64,000 nucleotides of DNA from JAVVVD01 sp036652795. Its GTDB lineage: Bacteria; Bacillota; Clostridia; Christensenellales; CAG-138. A model generated the notes under the pieces. That model worked only from the letters and a program-made list of their open reading frames with translations, did not search any database and had not been told where the DNA came from. Made by a program: the position numbers and the translations under genes. Each line of letters opens with the position of its first letter. Position 1 is the stretch's first letter. Positions 24,418 to 33,510 of this stretch are shown piece by piece. Location: positions 4,575 to 68,574 of the forward strand of contig JAVVVD010000008.1 in assembly GCA_036652795.1 (NCBI GenBank). Reading direction: 5' to 3'.

Positions 24418-25986
24418 ATGTCTTATCAGGCGCTTTACCGCAGATACCGGCCCGCCTCCTTTGCTGAGGTGATAGGTCAGGAGCATATAACAACAATATT
24501 AAAAAACCAGGTATCTTCGGGTCACACCTCGCATGCATACCTGTTTACCGGTACGCGCGGCACAGGCAAAACCAGCGTGGCAAGGATACTTGCCCGTGCT
24601 GTCAACTGCCTTGAGCCTGTTGGCGGCGAGCCCTGCGGCAAATGCAGCGCTTGTCGGATAAGCGAAGGCGGTGGTATCGATATAATAGAGATGGATGCGG
24701 CCTCCAATACCGGTGTTGACGATGTTCGAGCTATACTTGACAAGGTGCGTTTTACCCCGCTTGAGCTTTCAACCAAGGTGTACATAATCGACGAAGCACA
24801 CGCCCTCTCCGGCAACGCATTTAACGCGCTGCTTAAAACGCTTGAGGAGCCGCCCGAGCATATACTTTTTATACTCGCCACCACTGAGCCGCAACGCGTG
24901 CCCGCAACCATAATCTCACGCTGTCAGCGTATGGATTTCCACAGGCTAAGCGTTGCCGACATAACAGCGTGTGCTAAAAATGTGCTTGCACGCAGTGGTG
25001 CGTATATAGATGACGCAGGACTGCTTGCGATTGCCCGTGCGGCGGAGGGCGGTATGCGCGATGCGCTTAGCCTTGCCGATCAATGTGTGGCTTTTTGCGG
25101 TAACAACGTCACTGCCGCGCAAGTATACAATGTGCTTGGCAGCATGGATAATTCATTTATGTTTGAGCTGGCGGATGCGCTTATAGATTCTGATATACGC
25201 AGCGCCTTAACCCTGCTTGAACGTGTTATAAACAGTGGGCGCGACCTCAAGGTGCTTGTTCATGATCTTGCGCAGCATATGCGTGCGCTCCTGCTTGCAA
25301 AGCTGTGTGGCTCCTGCGCGGATGTGCTGGATTGTACGCAGGATGATATGCTCCGTTATGCTTCCCAGGCGGAGCGCTGCGGTGAAATACGGCTGTTGCG
25401 CGCTACCGAGTTGCTCATGCAAACTCAGCAGAATCTACGGTGGCTTACACTGCCACGCGTGCTCATAGAGAGTACGCTCATCCGCATTGCCCATCCCGAA
25501 GAAAAACGCACACTTGACGATCTGCTTGAACGCATCGAGTCGCTTGAGGCGCAGATGAAATCAGGCGTTTCTAAAGCGCTCAAGCAGCCGGTCATGCCGC
25601 AATGTTCTGAACAGATGCCGCAGCCTGTGCAGGAGATTGTTCATGCGATAGTGCAGCAGCCCGAATATGTGCAGCAGCCCGCCCCCGCAACCGACGCTTC
25701 AGCCATTTGGAATACAGTGCGCGAAAAGCTAGGTCAAAGTGAGCCTGCCGCCGCTGTTATGATGATAAATGCAAAAAAGCTAGCCATAGACGGAAATACG
25801 CTTGTAGCCGGCTTCGATAAGGCGATATATCTTGATACGCTCTCCAAACCACGCTTCAAGGAAGCACTCGCGAATGCCGTAAGTGATGTTGCGCCCGGTT
25901 TTTCACTTAAACTGATAATGGCACAGGATTATTCATTAGAGGAGCGCGCAAGAGAGCTGTTTGGCAGCGGACTTGAGTCGCTATAA
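24418..25986 (+). CDS. dnaX: DNA polymerase III subunits gamma/tau
   Basis: 522 residues. The clamp-loader AAA+ domain includes YRRYRPASFAEVIGQEHI, Walker A GTRGTGKTS, zinc-binding cysteines (CLEP, then CGKCSAC), DEAH in IIDEAHALSGNAFNALLKTLEEPP and sensor 1 LATTEPQRVP. Domain III follows. A Gln/Pro-rich linker (about 385-430) leads to a C-terminal tau-type domain. It assembles the replisome and loads the beta clamp. ybaB-recR, its usual neighbours, are elsewhere (12.6 kb). GAGGTG precedes the ATG. Confidence 0.96.
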   Translation: MSYQALYRRYRPASFAEVIGQEHITTILKNQVSSGHTSHAYLFTGTRGTGKTSVARILARAVNCLEPVGGEPCGKCSACRISEGGGIDIIEMDAASNTGVDDVRAILDKVRFTPLELSTKVYIIDEAHALSGNAFNALLKTLEEPPEHILFILATTEPQRVPATIISRCQRMDFHRLSVADITACAKNVLARSGAYIDDAGLLAIARAAEGGMRDALSLADQCVAFCGNNVTAAQVYNVLGSMDNSFMFELADALIDSDIRSALTLLERVINSGRDLKVLVHDLAQHMRALLLAKLCGSCADVLDCTQDDMLRYASQAERCGEIRLLRATELLMQTQQNLRWLTLPRVLIESTLIRIAHPEEKRTLDDLLERIESLEAQMKSGVSKALKQPVMPQCSEQMPQPVQEIVHAIVQQPEYVQQPAPATDASAIWNTVREKLGQSEPAAAVMMINAKKLAIDGNTLVAGFDKAIYLDTLSKPRFKEALANAVSDVAPGFSLKLIMAQDYSLEERARELFGSGLESL

Positions 25987-26000
25987 TCGTGATTAAAAAA

Positions 26001-26036
26001 GCGGAGGCTTGTGAACACTTGATTCACGGCCTCCGC
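26001..26036. terminator. Bidirectional terminator dnaX / ABC importer operon
   Basis: GCGGAGGC (26001-26008) pairs with GCCTCCGC (26029-26036), with inner GTGAA/TTCAC pairs. A-runs precede and T-runs follow the stem. Confidence 0.88.
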
Positions 26037-26062
26037 TTTATGTTTACGTTATACAAATCACG

Positions 26063-27055
26063 TTATCTTTCCTCGCGGAAATAGTTAGTACCGCAGCTTT
26101 TTGGCTGTGCATGTTCCTTTGATTGACGGATACTCGTTATTATCAGCACCAGTATTGTGGCAACATACGGAAGCATATCGTATATCTGCGTAGGAAGCCC
26201 GGGAATGCTCACATATAGGCGCAATATCGACAATCCGCCGAATATTGCGGCGCAAATCAAACCACGCGCAGGACTCCATGTGGCAAATATCACCAGCGCC
26301 ACAGCTATCCAGCCCCAGCCGCCCACACAGTTGTGCACCCATACGCCACGCATATTTATCATTGATATATACATACCGCCCACGCCGCATATGCCGCCGC
26401 CCACCACCGTGGCAATATATTTATAGCGCGCCACATTGATGCCTGCGGCATCCGCCGTAGCTGGGCTTTCGCCAACCGCACGCAGATTAAGACCCACACG
26501 TGTGCGGTTTAGAAACCAGGCCATTATCACAGCCAGTATAATCGTAAAGTACACCATCCAGTTATACTGAAAAAGCAGCCTGCCAACATATGGTATTTCC
26601 GAAATCATCGGAACATTTACACTGCCAAACGCCGCCTTTACATTGTCTCCCACCGCAGCATAACCGCCCTGTGCTCCAAGCCCCATCAGCTCGCCGAAAA
26701 AGTTGCCAAAGCCGGCGCCAAATATGGTAAGCGTAAGGCCTGTAACATTCTGGTCTGCGCGCAGCGTTACCGTTAAAAAGCTATATATCAATGCGCCAAA
26801 ACCGCCCGCTATAAATGCTGCCAGCAATGAGAGCAGCGCCGCAATTGGCCCGGATACTACGCTGCCTGCTGCAAGCATTAATTGCTCGTAGTAGTATGCT
26901 CCGGCAAGGCCCATGGCTGCGCCCATATACATCATGCCCTCTACGCCAAGGTTAAGGTGACCTGATTTTTCTGTTAATATCTCGCCCAGCGTTCCCAACA
27001 GCAGCGGCGCACCCGCAAGCACGGCGGCATTAAATATGTTGATGAAATTATCCAT
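26063..27055 (-). CDS. Nucleoside/sugar-type ABC transporter permease (BPD_transp_2, second subunit)
   Basis: 330 residues, about 9 membrane helices. LGTLGEILTEKSGHLNLGVEGMMYMGA is the hallmark of the YufQ/NupQ-type permease. ADQNVTGLTLTIFGAG and RAVGESPATADAAGINVARYKY (the ATPase-contact loop) follow. It is the last gene of the importer operon and overlaps the first permease by 8 bases. With the BMP lipoprotein, ATPase and partner permease, it should import nucleosides. Confidence 0.92.
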   Translation of the reverse strand: MDNFINIFNAAVLAGAPLLLGTLGEILTEKSGHLNLGVEGMMYMGAAMGLAGAYYYEQLMLAAGSVVSGPIAALLSLLAAFIAGGFGALIYSFLTVTLRADQNVTGLTLTIFGAGFGNFFGELMGLGAQGGYAAVGDNVKAAFGSVNVPMISEIPYVGRLLFQYNWMVYFTIILAVIMAWFLNRTRVGLNLRAVGESPATADAAGINVARYKYIATVVGGGICGVGGMYISMINMRGVWVHNCVGGWGWIAVALVIFATWSPARGLICAAIFGGLSILRLYVSIPGLPTQIYDMLPYVATILVLIITSIRQSKEHAQPKSCGTNYFREER

Positions 27056-28178
27056 TTGCGCGCTCCTTTCTGTCGCTACATGCCGGTTTGTGTAACATCT
27101 GCCTGCGGAATATAAGCTTGTAGTTTATAAAAAATTCGCAGCCCAGCATGAAAAACAGTACTATACCTGTGAGTACCTCAGATGCGGAAGCGGGTATCTT
27201 GAATGTGGTTTGTATCTTCCCCGAGCCTTTTTGCAATATCGCTATAAAAAAGGCCACCGGTATCATTACGATTGGGTTTAGTTTTGCAAGCCATGCCACT
27301 GTTATCGCCGTAAAGCCTACGCCGCCCGCCGTATTTGTTGTAAGTGTAAAGTGTGCGCCGGCAGATTGCAGATAGCCTACAAGGCCGCACAAAGCACCAG
27401 AGATGCACATCGTGCGTATAAAGATCTTGCCCACGTTCATGCCGGCATATCTCGCGGTTGATCCGCTTTCACCCACCACGGCAATCTCATAACCTTGCTT
27501 GGTTCGTGTAATGTATATGTACACCACTATCACAAGCACCAGTGCAATTATCCAACCAATATGTATATCAAACACTTTCGGCAGCCGCGCAACATCGTCA
27601 TACATGGCAATTTTGGGGAAGCCCCTCTGTTTGGGGTCTTTCCATGGACCGTTCATAAGATACTTGATTATCTCTATAGCCACATAGTTTAGCATAAGGG
27701 TAAAGAGAGTTTCGTTTGTCCCCCATTTAGCCTTAAACAGCGCCGGTATAAGCCCCCACAGCGCACCCGCCACCATTGCCGCAAGTGCCATCACAACTAG
27801 CAGCACAGGGCGCGGCATATCCTGATAGTGAAACACAGCAACGTAGGTTGCGGCAATCGCGCCCACAAGTATCTGCCCTTCCGCGCCGATATTCCAAAAT
27901 CGCATTTTAAACGAAAGCGCTATAGCCATGCCCGTTATAAGCAGCGGAACCGTTATCTTTATCGTTTCAATCAAAACTGTGCTGCTGCCTATACTGCCTA
28001 CCATCATATCGCGATATACAAGAAGCGGGTTATGTCCCAGCGCAAGTATCAGCAATGTGCCCGTAAGTAGTGCGCCCAGAAACGCCAGCATCCGTATAAT
28101 CCATGCCTTGCCGCGGCTTATTGAATCGCGCTTTACCATGCGCACAGCAGGCTCAAAATGTTCGTGTTTCAAGCTCAT
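27048..28178 (-). CDS. Nucleoside/sugar-type ABC transporter permease (first subunit)
   Basis: 376 residues and about 9-10 membrane helices. LALGHNPLLVYRDMMVGSIGS, SFKMRFWNIGAEGQILVGA, TLMLNYVAIEIIKYLMNGPWKDP and VVGESGSTARYAGMNVGKI (ATPase-contact helix) match YufP/NupP-type permeases. The N-terminus is cytoplasmic and basic. It overlaps the ATPase gene by 4 bases and the second permease by 8, so all three are translated in coupled fashion. Confidence 0.92.
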   Translation of the reverse strand: MSLKHEHFEPAVRMVKRDSISRGKAWIIRMLAFLGALLTGTLLILALGHNPLLVYRDMMVGSIGSSTVLIETIKITVPLLITGMAIALSFKMRFWNIGAEGQILVGAIAATYVAVFHYQDMPRPVLLVVMALAAMVAGALWGLIPALFKAKWGTNETLFTLMLNYVAIEIIKYLMNGPWKDPKQRGFPKIAMYDDVARLPKVFDIHIGWIIALVLVIVVYIYITRTKQGYEIAVVGESGSTARYAGMNVGKIFIRTMCISGALCGLVGYLQSAGAHFTLTTNTAGGVGFTAITVAWLAKLNPIVMIPVAFFIAILQKGSGKIQTTFKIPASASEVLTGIVLFFMLGCEFFINYKLIFRRQMLHKPACSDRKERANG

Positions 28179-29725
28179 GCCCCCACCTCCTGTGTGTTTT
28201 TCGCATCGGGCACATGCATCATAAGCAGGCCGATCTCATCCTTACCAACCTTGCGCGGATCCACCACGCCCGATACCTGCCCGCCACAGAGCACAAGTAT
28301 ACGATCTGATATCTCCATGAGCACATCCAGATCTTCGCCCACAAATATCACAGCCACGCCCTTTTGCTTCTGCCCATTTAGCAAGTCGTATATCTTATAT
28401 GAGGAATTTATGTCCAATCCACGCACAGGATACGCAACCACCAGCACACGCGGCTGATAGTGTATCTCGCGCCCCAAAAGCACCTTCTGCACATTGCCGC
28501 CCGAAAGCCTGCGCACCGGCGTGGAGGTTCCTGGTGTAACGATTTCAAGATCATTGATCAGTTCATCGCATATTTTCTTTGGGGTTCGCCTATCAACAAA
28601 TATCCCGCGGCGCTCCTTATAGCTTCGCAGCATAACGTTATCCACCATGTCCATCGAACCTACAAGCCCCATGCCAAGCCGATCCTCCGGCACAAATGCC
28701 ATCGATATACCTTTTTTAAATATATCGTCGGGTTTTATGCCCACCATGTTCTCGCGGCCGTCCTTTGTATCAAACATTATGCGGCCATCCTTCACGGGAT
28801 ACAGTCCGGCTATGGCCTCGCACAGTTCCCTCTGCCCGCTTCCGGCAACGCCGGCAACGCCAAGTATCTCGCCGCCCATCGCGCTAAAGCTCACGTGCTT
28901 AAGTGTCTCCACACCATCCGCATTCAGGCATGTCAGGTCCTCTATCGCAAGGCTCTGGACTTTTTTTGCCATCTCGGGGCGATCTATCTCCAGCTTAATT
29001 GGGCGGCCAACCATGCCGTCTGTAAGCGACTGCACATTGGCGTCCTTGGTTAGCACCGTGTCTACATATTCGCCCTTGCGCAGTATCGTAACCCTGTCGG
29101 ACACGGCAAGAACCTCATTGAGCTTATGCGTGATTATTATTATAGCCTTGCCATCCTGCTTCATTGTGCGCAGTATATCAAACAGTTTTTCTGTCTCCTG
29201 CGGGGTAAGCACGGCGGTCGGCTCGTCGAGTATCAATATATCGGCACCGCGATACAGCGTTTTTACTATCTCAACGGTCTGCTTTTCCGATACGGACATG
29301 CTGTAGATCTTTTTAGTCGGATCAATTTCAAAGCCATATTTTCTGCTTATTTCGCGCACCTGCGCATTTACCTTGCCGCGGTTCACCGTAACGCCGCCCG
29401 GAAGTCCCAGCACGATATTTTCCGCCGCTGAAAGTACCTCCACCAGCTTAAAGTGCTGATGAATCATGCCTATGTGCAGGTCGAAGGCATCCTTTGGCGA
29501 ACGGATAGTTACCTCCTGTCCGTTTACGCGTATGTTGCCGCTGTCCGGAAAATATATTCCTGACAGCATGTTCATAAGCGTGGTTTTACCGCTTCCATTC
29601 TCGCCAAGCAGCGCAAGTATCTCGCCGCGGCGCACGTCCATGTTTATTTTGTTATTCGCCACCACCTTGCCGAACGTCTTTGTGACATTACGAAGTTCGA
29701 TGGCATTATCATGTTTTTGCTCCAA
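28175..29725 (-). CDS. Nucleoside-type ABC transporter ATPase with two cassettes
   Basis: 516 residues from a TTG at 29725, preceded by AAAGGAGGT 10 bases upstream. The frame continues to 29839, but that portion runs through two hairpins and has no ribosome site. The first cassette is complete (GENGSGKTT, SVSEKQTVEIVK, DILILDEPTAVLTPQE). The second is of the degenerate type usual for this family (GVAGSGQREL, RRLSGGNVQKVLLGRE). Its Walker B reads LVVAYPVRGLD, where relatives have a QPTRGLD-like segment. It powers import by the two permeases. Confidence 0.92.
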   Translation of the reverse strand: MEQKHDNAIELRNVTKTFGKVVANNKINMDVRRGEILALLGENGSGKTTLMNMLSGIYFPDSGNIRVNGQEVTIRSPKDAFDLHIGMIHQHFKLVEVLSAAENIVLGLPGGVTVNRGKVNAQVREISRKYGFEIDPTKKIYSMSVSEKQTVEIVKTLYRGADILILDEPTAVLTPQETEKLFDILRTMKQDGKAIIIITHKLNEVLAVSDRVTILRKGEYVDTVLTKDANVQSLTDGMVGRPIKLEIDRPEMAKKVQSLAIEDLTCLNADGVETLKHVSFSAMGGEILGVAGVAGSGQRELCEAIAGLYPVKDGRIMFDTKDGRENMVGIKPDDIFKKGISMAFVPEDRLGMGLVGSMDMVDNVMLRSYKERRGIFVDRRTPKKICDELINDLEIVTPGTSTPVRRLSGGNVQKVLLGREIHYQPRVLVVAYPVRGLDINSSYKIYDLLNGQKQKGVAVIFVGEDLDVLMEISDRILVLCGGQVSGVVDPRKVGKDEIGLLMMHVPDAKNTQEVGA

Positions 29726-29757
29726 TGTACGAATACCTCCTTTATGCAATGAGGATG

Positions 29758-29839
29758 GGTATGAAAACACCATTGCTGTTTTCATACCTATCACCATCAA
29801 AATCAAATGTGGCAGGGCCGTATTACACGACCCCGCCAC
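29758..29839 (-). promoter_or_regulatory. Two hairpins between the BMP gene and the ATPase gene
   Basis: Hairpin A: a perfect 12-bp repeat GGTATGAAAACA (29758-29769) with its complement (29777-29788). Hairpin B: GTGGCAGGG (29809-29817) with CCCCGCCAC (29831-29839), one mismatch. B begins 12 bases after the BMP stop. Neither has a full T-tract. They probably slow exonucleases or cause partial termination, raising binding-protein levels over membrane subunits. Confidence 0.6.
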
Positions 29840-29851
29840 GATTTATTAGGT

Positions 29852-31081
29852 TTACTCTACGATGTTGATTCCAGCGATTATCGCATTAAAGCTTGGTGCG
29901 GACATAGGCTCTTCAAACGCTTCATCGGTGAAGGTATAGAGCACAGCGCTGCCGTCCCAGCTCTTAATTTCTGCCGGCTTGCCAGCTGCGTCAAGCAGCG
30001 GGCCTTGGAAAACCTGCAAGCTGCCATCCATGAACTTGGCCTCGGCGGCTTCAATAGCTTCCTTTGTGCCCTCGGCGGCGATCTTCTCGTTCAGAGGGGA
30101 AAGATATACGGCGGCTTCCTTATAGCCCTGGCCCCAGTCCCTGTCGATGGCAGTGCCATCGATCATGCACTGTACCGCATAGGTCATATACTTGGACCAA
30201 TCGATACGCGCGGAGATTAATGACGCATTGGGGGCGGCTGGGATCATGTCGTTGTTATAACCAACATGGAACTTGCCGTTCTTCTCAGCGGTTGTTGCGG
30301 GGCCGGTGGTGTCGGAGTGCTGGCTCACAACGTCGCATCCGCGGTCGATTAGCGCCTGAGCAGCCTGACCTTCCTTGTTGGCATCACTCCAGGTGTTAAC
30401 ATAGATGACATCCATTGTTACATCCGGGTTAACGCTCTTAGCGCCAAGGTAGAAAGCTGTGAAGCCTGAGATAACCTCTGCAAACGGGAATGCGCCGACA
30501 TAGCCGAGTTTATTTGTTTCGGTTTTAAGGCCTGCCGCAATACCGGCAAGGTAGCGTGCCTCATGGATCTTGGCAAAATAGTTGTGCAGGTTAGGAATTT
30601 CATTTGTTACAGCATCGCTGCCCGTTGCATGGCAGAACTCTATCTCTGGATGAGCCTTAGCTGCTTCCATTGTATAGGAACCATAGCTAAAACTTGTGGT
30701 GAATATGATCTGGCAGCCTTCTTCAATCAGCTCGTTGATGGCTGTAGCGCATGAATCATCCTCAGCAACATTGTACTTGGGGATATACTGGCTTTCTTCC
30801 AGGCCAAGACTTTTGATCATGCCCAAAGCGCCAAGCTCATGGTTATAGGAATAACCCTGATCGCTTGCGTCATTGATATGCACGACGCCAATCTTAAGGT
30901 CTTCCTTGGCCACAGGGGTCCTGTAGGTTTCGGCGGGGACATCTGTTGACGTGCTGGTATCTGTTGGTGTAACTGCTGATGTATCGTCCACCGGTTTATC
31001 CGAGGGAGCCGCGCTCTGGCAGGCCACAGCCATTCCCAGAACCATCATCAGTGCGACTACGAGCGCAATGATCTTTTTCAT
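29852..31081 (-). CDS. BMP-family (basic membrane protein) substrate-binding lipoprotein
   Basis: 409 residues from the ATG at 31081, which has CAGGAGG upstream. The 12-codon upstream extension (to 31117) would place charged residues before the signal. The signal peptide ends in GMAVACQSA, with Cys as the lipidated residue. A Ser/Thr/Asp-rich linker follows. The periplasmic-binding fold has LKIGVVHINDASDQGYSYNHELG, IIFTTSFSYGSYTMEAAKAHPEIEF and GYVGAFPFAEVISGFTAFYLGAKSVNPDV, all typical of BMP/PnrA-like nucleoside-binding proteins. It is the first gene of the importer, 70 bases behind threonine synthase. Confidence 0.93.
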   Translation of the reverse strand: MKKIIALVVALMMVLGMAVACQSAAPSDKPVDDTSAVTPTDTSTSTDVPAETYRTPVAKEDLKIGVVHINDASDQGYSYNHELGALGMIKSLGLEESQYIPKYNVAEDDSCATAINELIEEGCQIIFTTSFSYGSYTMEAAKAHPEIEFCHATGSDAVTNEIPNLHNYFAKIHEARYLAGIAAGLKTETNKLGYVGAFPFAEVISGFTAFYLGAKSVNPDVTMDVIYVNTWSDANKEGQAAQALIDRGCDVVSQHSDTTGPATTAEKNGKFHVGYNNDMIPAAPNASLISARIDWSKYMTYAVQCMIDGTAIDRDWGQGYKEAAVYLSPLNEKIAAEGTKEAIEAAEAKFMDGSLQVFQGPLLDAAGKPAEIKSWDGSAVLYTFTDEAFEEPMSAPSFNAIIAGINIVE

Positions 31082-31151
31082 TTTTTTGTTTTCCTCCTGA
31101 TTATTTTGTTTATACATCCCCGTCCGTAGATAAATCAGCCGGGAAACCGAT

Positions 31152-32384
31152 TTAATTTAATATGCCGCTTTCTTCCAGAGCCGAAAGCTCCGGTTCGCAC
31201 AGCGTGGGCTTCCCCGCCGCGGCAAGTGCGTTTTTAACATCCTTAAGTCCGCTGCCCGTGTTTATTACTGTAACGGATTCGCTCTGCAAAATAATTCCGC
31301 ATTTCACAGCCTCCATCACGCCCGCCGCCGCCGTAACCCCGGCAGGCTCTCCAAACACGCCTTCTGTGCGGCCAAGCACGCGCATTGCGGCAAGTATGGC
31401 CTCATCTGTCACCGCAATCCATCGGCCGCCGGATTCCTTCACCGCGCGCAGTGCCTTAACAGGGTTTCTCGGCACACCCACGGCAATTGAATCCGCTATT
31501 GTATTCTCCTCCGTCGGGATCAGCTCCACACCATTTTTCGCTGCATTTACGAATGGGCAGCAACCGGTGGACTGTACTCCAAGTATACGGGGGATACGGT
31601 CTATCATATTTAATTCATATAGATCATGGAAGCCGTTATATACGCCGCCTATCGTGCATCCATCACCCACAGATACCGCCACCCAATCGGTGACATTCCA
31701 GTTGAGCTGCTCGGCAATCTCCAGTGCCACCGTCTTTTTTCCCTCGGTGAGTATTGGATTTATGCCGGCGTTACGGTTATACCAGCCGTATTTCTCTATT
31801 GCGGCCTTAGAAAGCTCAAATGTCTGCCGATAGTCTCCATTAACAGACACGACCTTTGCGCCAAATATCATCAGCTGCGCCAGTTTGCCTTCCGGCGCAC
31901 GCTGCGGAACGAATATCACACTTTTAAGGCCCATTCGGGCCGCATTGCCAGCGCATGAGCTTGCGGCATTACCGGTTGACGAGCAAGCGACAGTATCATA
32001 TCCAAGCTCTATAGCTTTGGCCACAGCAACCCCGCTGGCTCTATCCTTGAGCGAAGCCGTTGGATTTAATCCATCATCCTTTATATAAAGCGCATGCACG
32101 CCCAGCTCGTTTTCCAGTCTGTTTGCTCTATATAGCGGAGTCCATCCAACGCGTAAAAACGAAGTAAAGCTCCTGTCCCTTAGGGGCAAAAGAGCTTTAT
32201 AACGCCACATGCTGTTTTCGTTGTTGCGCGCAAGAGCCTTTCGGTTAAGGATCTTGGCAATATATCGGTAGTTAAATACAATATCCAGAATACCCTTTTC
32301 GCCGCAATGAGGACATGTCATTATTTCCGTATAAGGAAACTCCGCCCCACATATGGTGCAACGATAACCCAAAATATGTTTCAT
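31152..32384 (-). CDS. thrC: Threonine synthase (zinc-ribbon type)
   Basis: 410 residues from the ATG at 32384, which has AGGGG about 7 bases upstream. The N-terminal zinc ribbon is CTICGAEFPYTEIMTCPHCG. The PLP lysine is in NPTASLKDRASG, with CSSTGNAASSCAGNAAR (phosphate/PLP loop) and VSVGDGCTIGGVYNGF following. Fold type II. It converts O-phosphohomoserine to threonine. A 70-base gap leads into the BMP importer operon with no clear terminator, so the genes may share a transcript. Related fold type II enzymes are possible, but the motifs fit ThrC best. Confidence 0.85.
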   Translation of the reverse strand: MKHILGYRCTICGAEFPYTEIMTCPHCGEKGILDIVFNYRYIAKILNRKALARNNENSMWRYKALLPLRDRSFTSFLRVGWTPLYRANRLENELGVHALYIKDDGLNPTASLKDRASGVAVAKAIELGYDTVACSSTGNAASSCAGNAARMGLKSVIFVPQRAPEGKLAQLMIFGAKVVSVNGDYRQTFELSKAAIEKYGWYNRNAGINPILTEGKKTVALEIAEQLNWNVTDWVAVSVGDGCTIGGVYNGFHDLYELNMIDRIPRILGVQSTGCCPFVNAAKNGVELIPTEENTIADSIAVGVPRNPVKALRAVKESGGRWIAVTDEAILAAMRVLGRTEGVFGEPAGVTAAAGVMEAVKCGIILQSESVTVINTGSGLKDVKNALAAAGKPTLCEPELSALEESGILN

Positions 32385-32436
32385 TCGCCTACCCCTAAAT
32401 TTTAATTGGAATTTCACAAAATCTTCTGATTTTAAC

Positions 32437-32466
32437 ATGATACTACATTCCTGTAGATTTGTACAG
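32437..32466 (-). promoter_or_regulatory. Promoter of thrC with a palindrome over the -35 box
   Basis: Minus-strand TGTACA (32460-32465) and TATCAT (32437-32442) with a 17-base spacer. CTGTA (32451-32455) and TACAG (32462-32466) form an inverted repeat overlapping the -35 box. It may be an operator. Confidence 0.5.
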
Positions 32467-32590
32467 GCTCATATAATTTCTTTTATCGATTTGCATGTGG
32501 AAAGTATGGCTTTATCATTTTTAGCTTTAATGATAGAATATAACAACGACGTCATTATATCATACATTTTTAGTTATAGGGAGACATGAC

Positions 32591-33508
32591 ATGCAAAAAT
32601 ATTTTAAAAGAAGTATAATCGACCGCTATGACGGCTGGCGGGTTCGAAATGTTGACGCCGTGTTCAACGTTATCCCATTTTTTCTGCGAACACGCGTTGA
32701 TTCGCAAAACTTTTTTGAAGAAAATATCCCAATAGAAGGGATAGAGGCCTTCATCCGCGAGCACCGCGAGGACATGCCGGATATGACGTTGATGCACATA
32801 GTAATGGCAGCAACTGTGCGCATGATCTCCCAGCGTCCCTACCTCAACCGTTTTGTAATTTGGAACAAGATATATGCGCATAACGACATACGCATGTCAT
32901 TGATGATAAAGCGCAAGCAATCCGGCGAAGAAACAATGATAAAGCCTGAATTTGATCCTTCCGCCACATTATACGACATTGTAAAAACGATAAGCAACGA
33001 AGTCGATCTTAACATCACCGAGGGAATCCGCAACAGCGCGGACAACACCAGCGCCGGCTTTGGTAAGCTTCCGCCATTCATTGTGCGCACAGTGGTATGG
33101 ATGTTCTTTAAGCTTGACGGGATAGGTCTTTTACCGAAAAAAATACACTCAACCAGTCCTTGGCATTGCAGTGCGTTCCTCACAAATGTCGGTAGCCTTG
33201 GTATAGGGCCAATATACCATCATCTGTATGAGTTTGGAACTTGCTCAATGTTCATCGCAATGGGAAATAAGCACAAAATACGCATGGTCGGCTCTGATGG
33301 CACTCAAACCGAAAAGCGTTTCGTAGGTTTCAAGTTCGTCACCGATGAGCGCATCTGTGATGGGCAATACTATGCATATAGTATGCGCCTGCTGCGGCGA
33401 CTGCTGCTAAATCCAGAGCTGCTGCTTGTACCACCAGAGCATGTCGTTGTGGACGATGGTATAGCAAAGACGCGCATAGATCTTCCAAATCCAAATGGAG
33501 GTAAATAA
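32591..33508 (+). CDS. Free-standing E2/CAT-like acyltransferase without a lipoyl domain
   Basis: 305 residues with the catalytic fold of 2-oxoacid dehydrogenase E2 and chloramphenicol acetyltransferase, but no lipoyl or E3-binding region. Matching segments are TLMHIVMAATVRMISQRPYLNRFV, ITEGIRNSADNTS, AFLTNVGSLGIGPIYHHLYEFGT and the C-terminal active-site region FKFVTDERICDGQYYA. E2 enzymes have DHRxxDG there with His as the base. Here Glu stands in that place, as I recall for other orphan members. The substrate is unknown. It is 2 bases upstream of pepT, whose GGAGG lies in the last codons of this gene. Confidence 0.75.
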   Translation: MQKYFKRSIIDRYDGWRVRNVDAVFNVIPFFLRTRVDSQNFFEENIPIEGIEAFIREHREDMPDMTLMHIVMAATVRMISQRPYLNRFVIWNKIYAHNDIRMSLMIKRKQSGEETMIKPEFDPSATLYDIVKTISNEVDLNITEGIRNSADNTSAGFGKLPPFIVRTVVWMFFKLDGIGLLPKKIHSTSPWHCSAFLTNVGSLGIGPIYHHLYEFGTCSMFIAMGNKHKIRMVGSDGTQTEKRFVGFKFVTDERICDGQYYAYSMRLLRRLLLNPELLLVPPEHVVVDDGIAKTRIDLPNPNGGK

Positions 33509-33510
33509 TT

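Noticed and set aside
28460..29306. Plus-strand ORFs of about 200 codons opposite the importer ATPase
   Set aside because: Shadow frames of a strongly conserved ABC ATPase; composition is low-complexity and no start signals are present.
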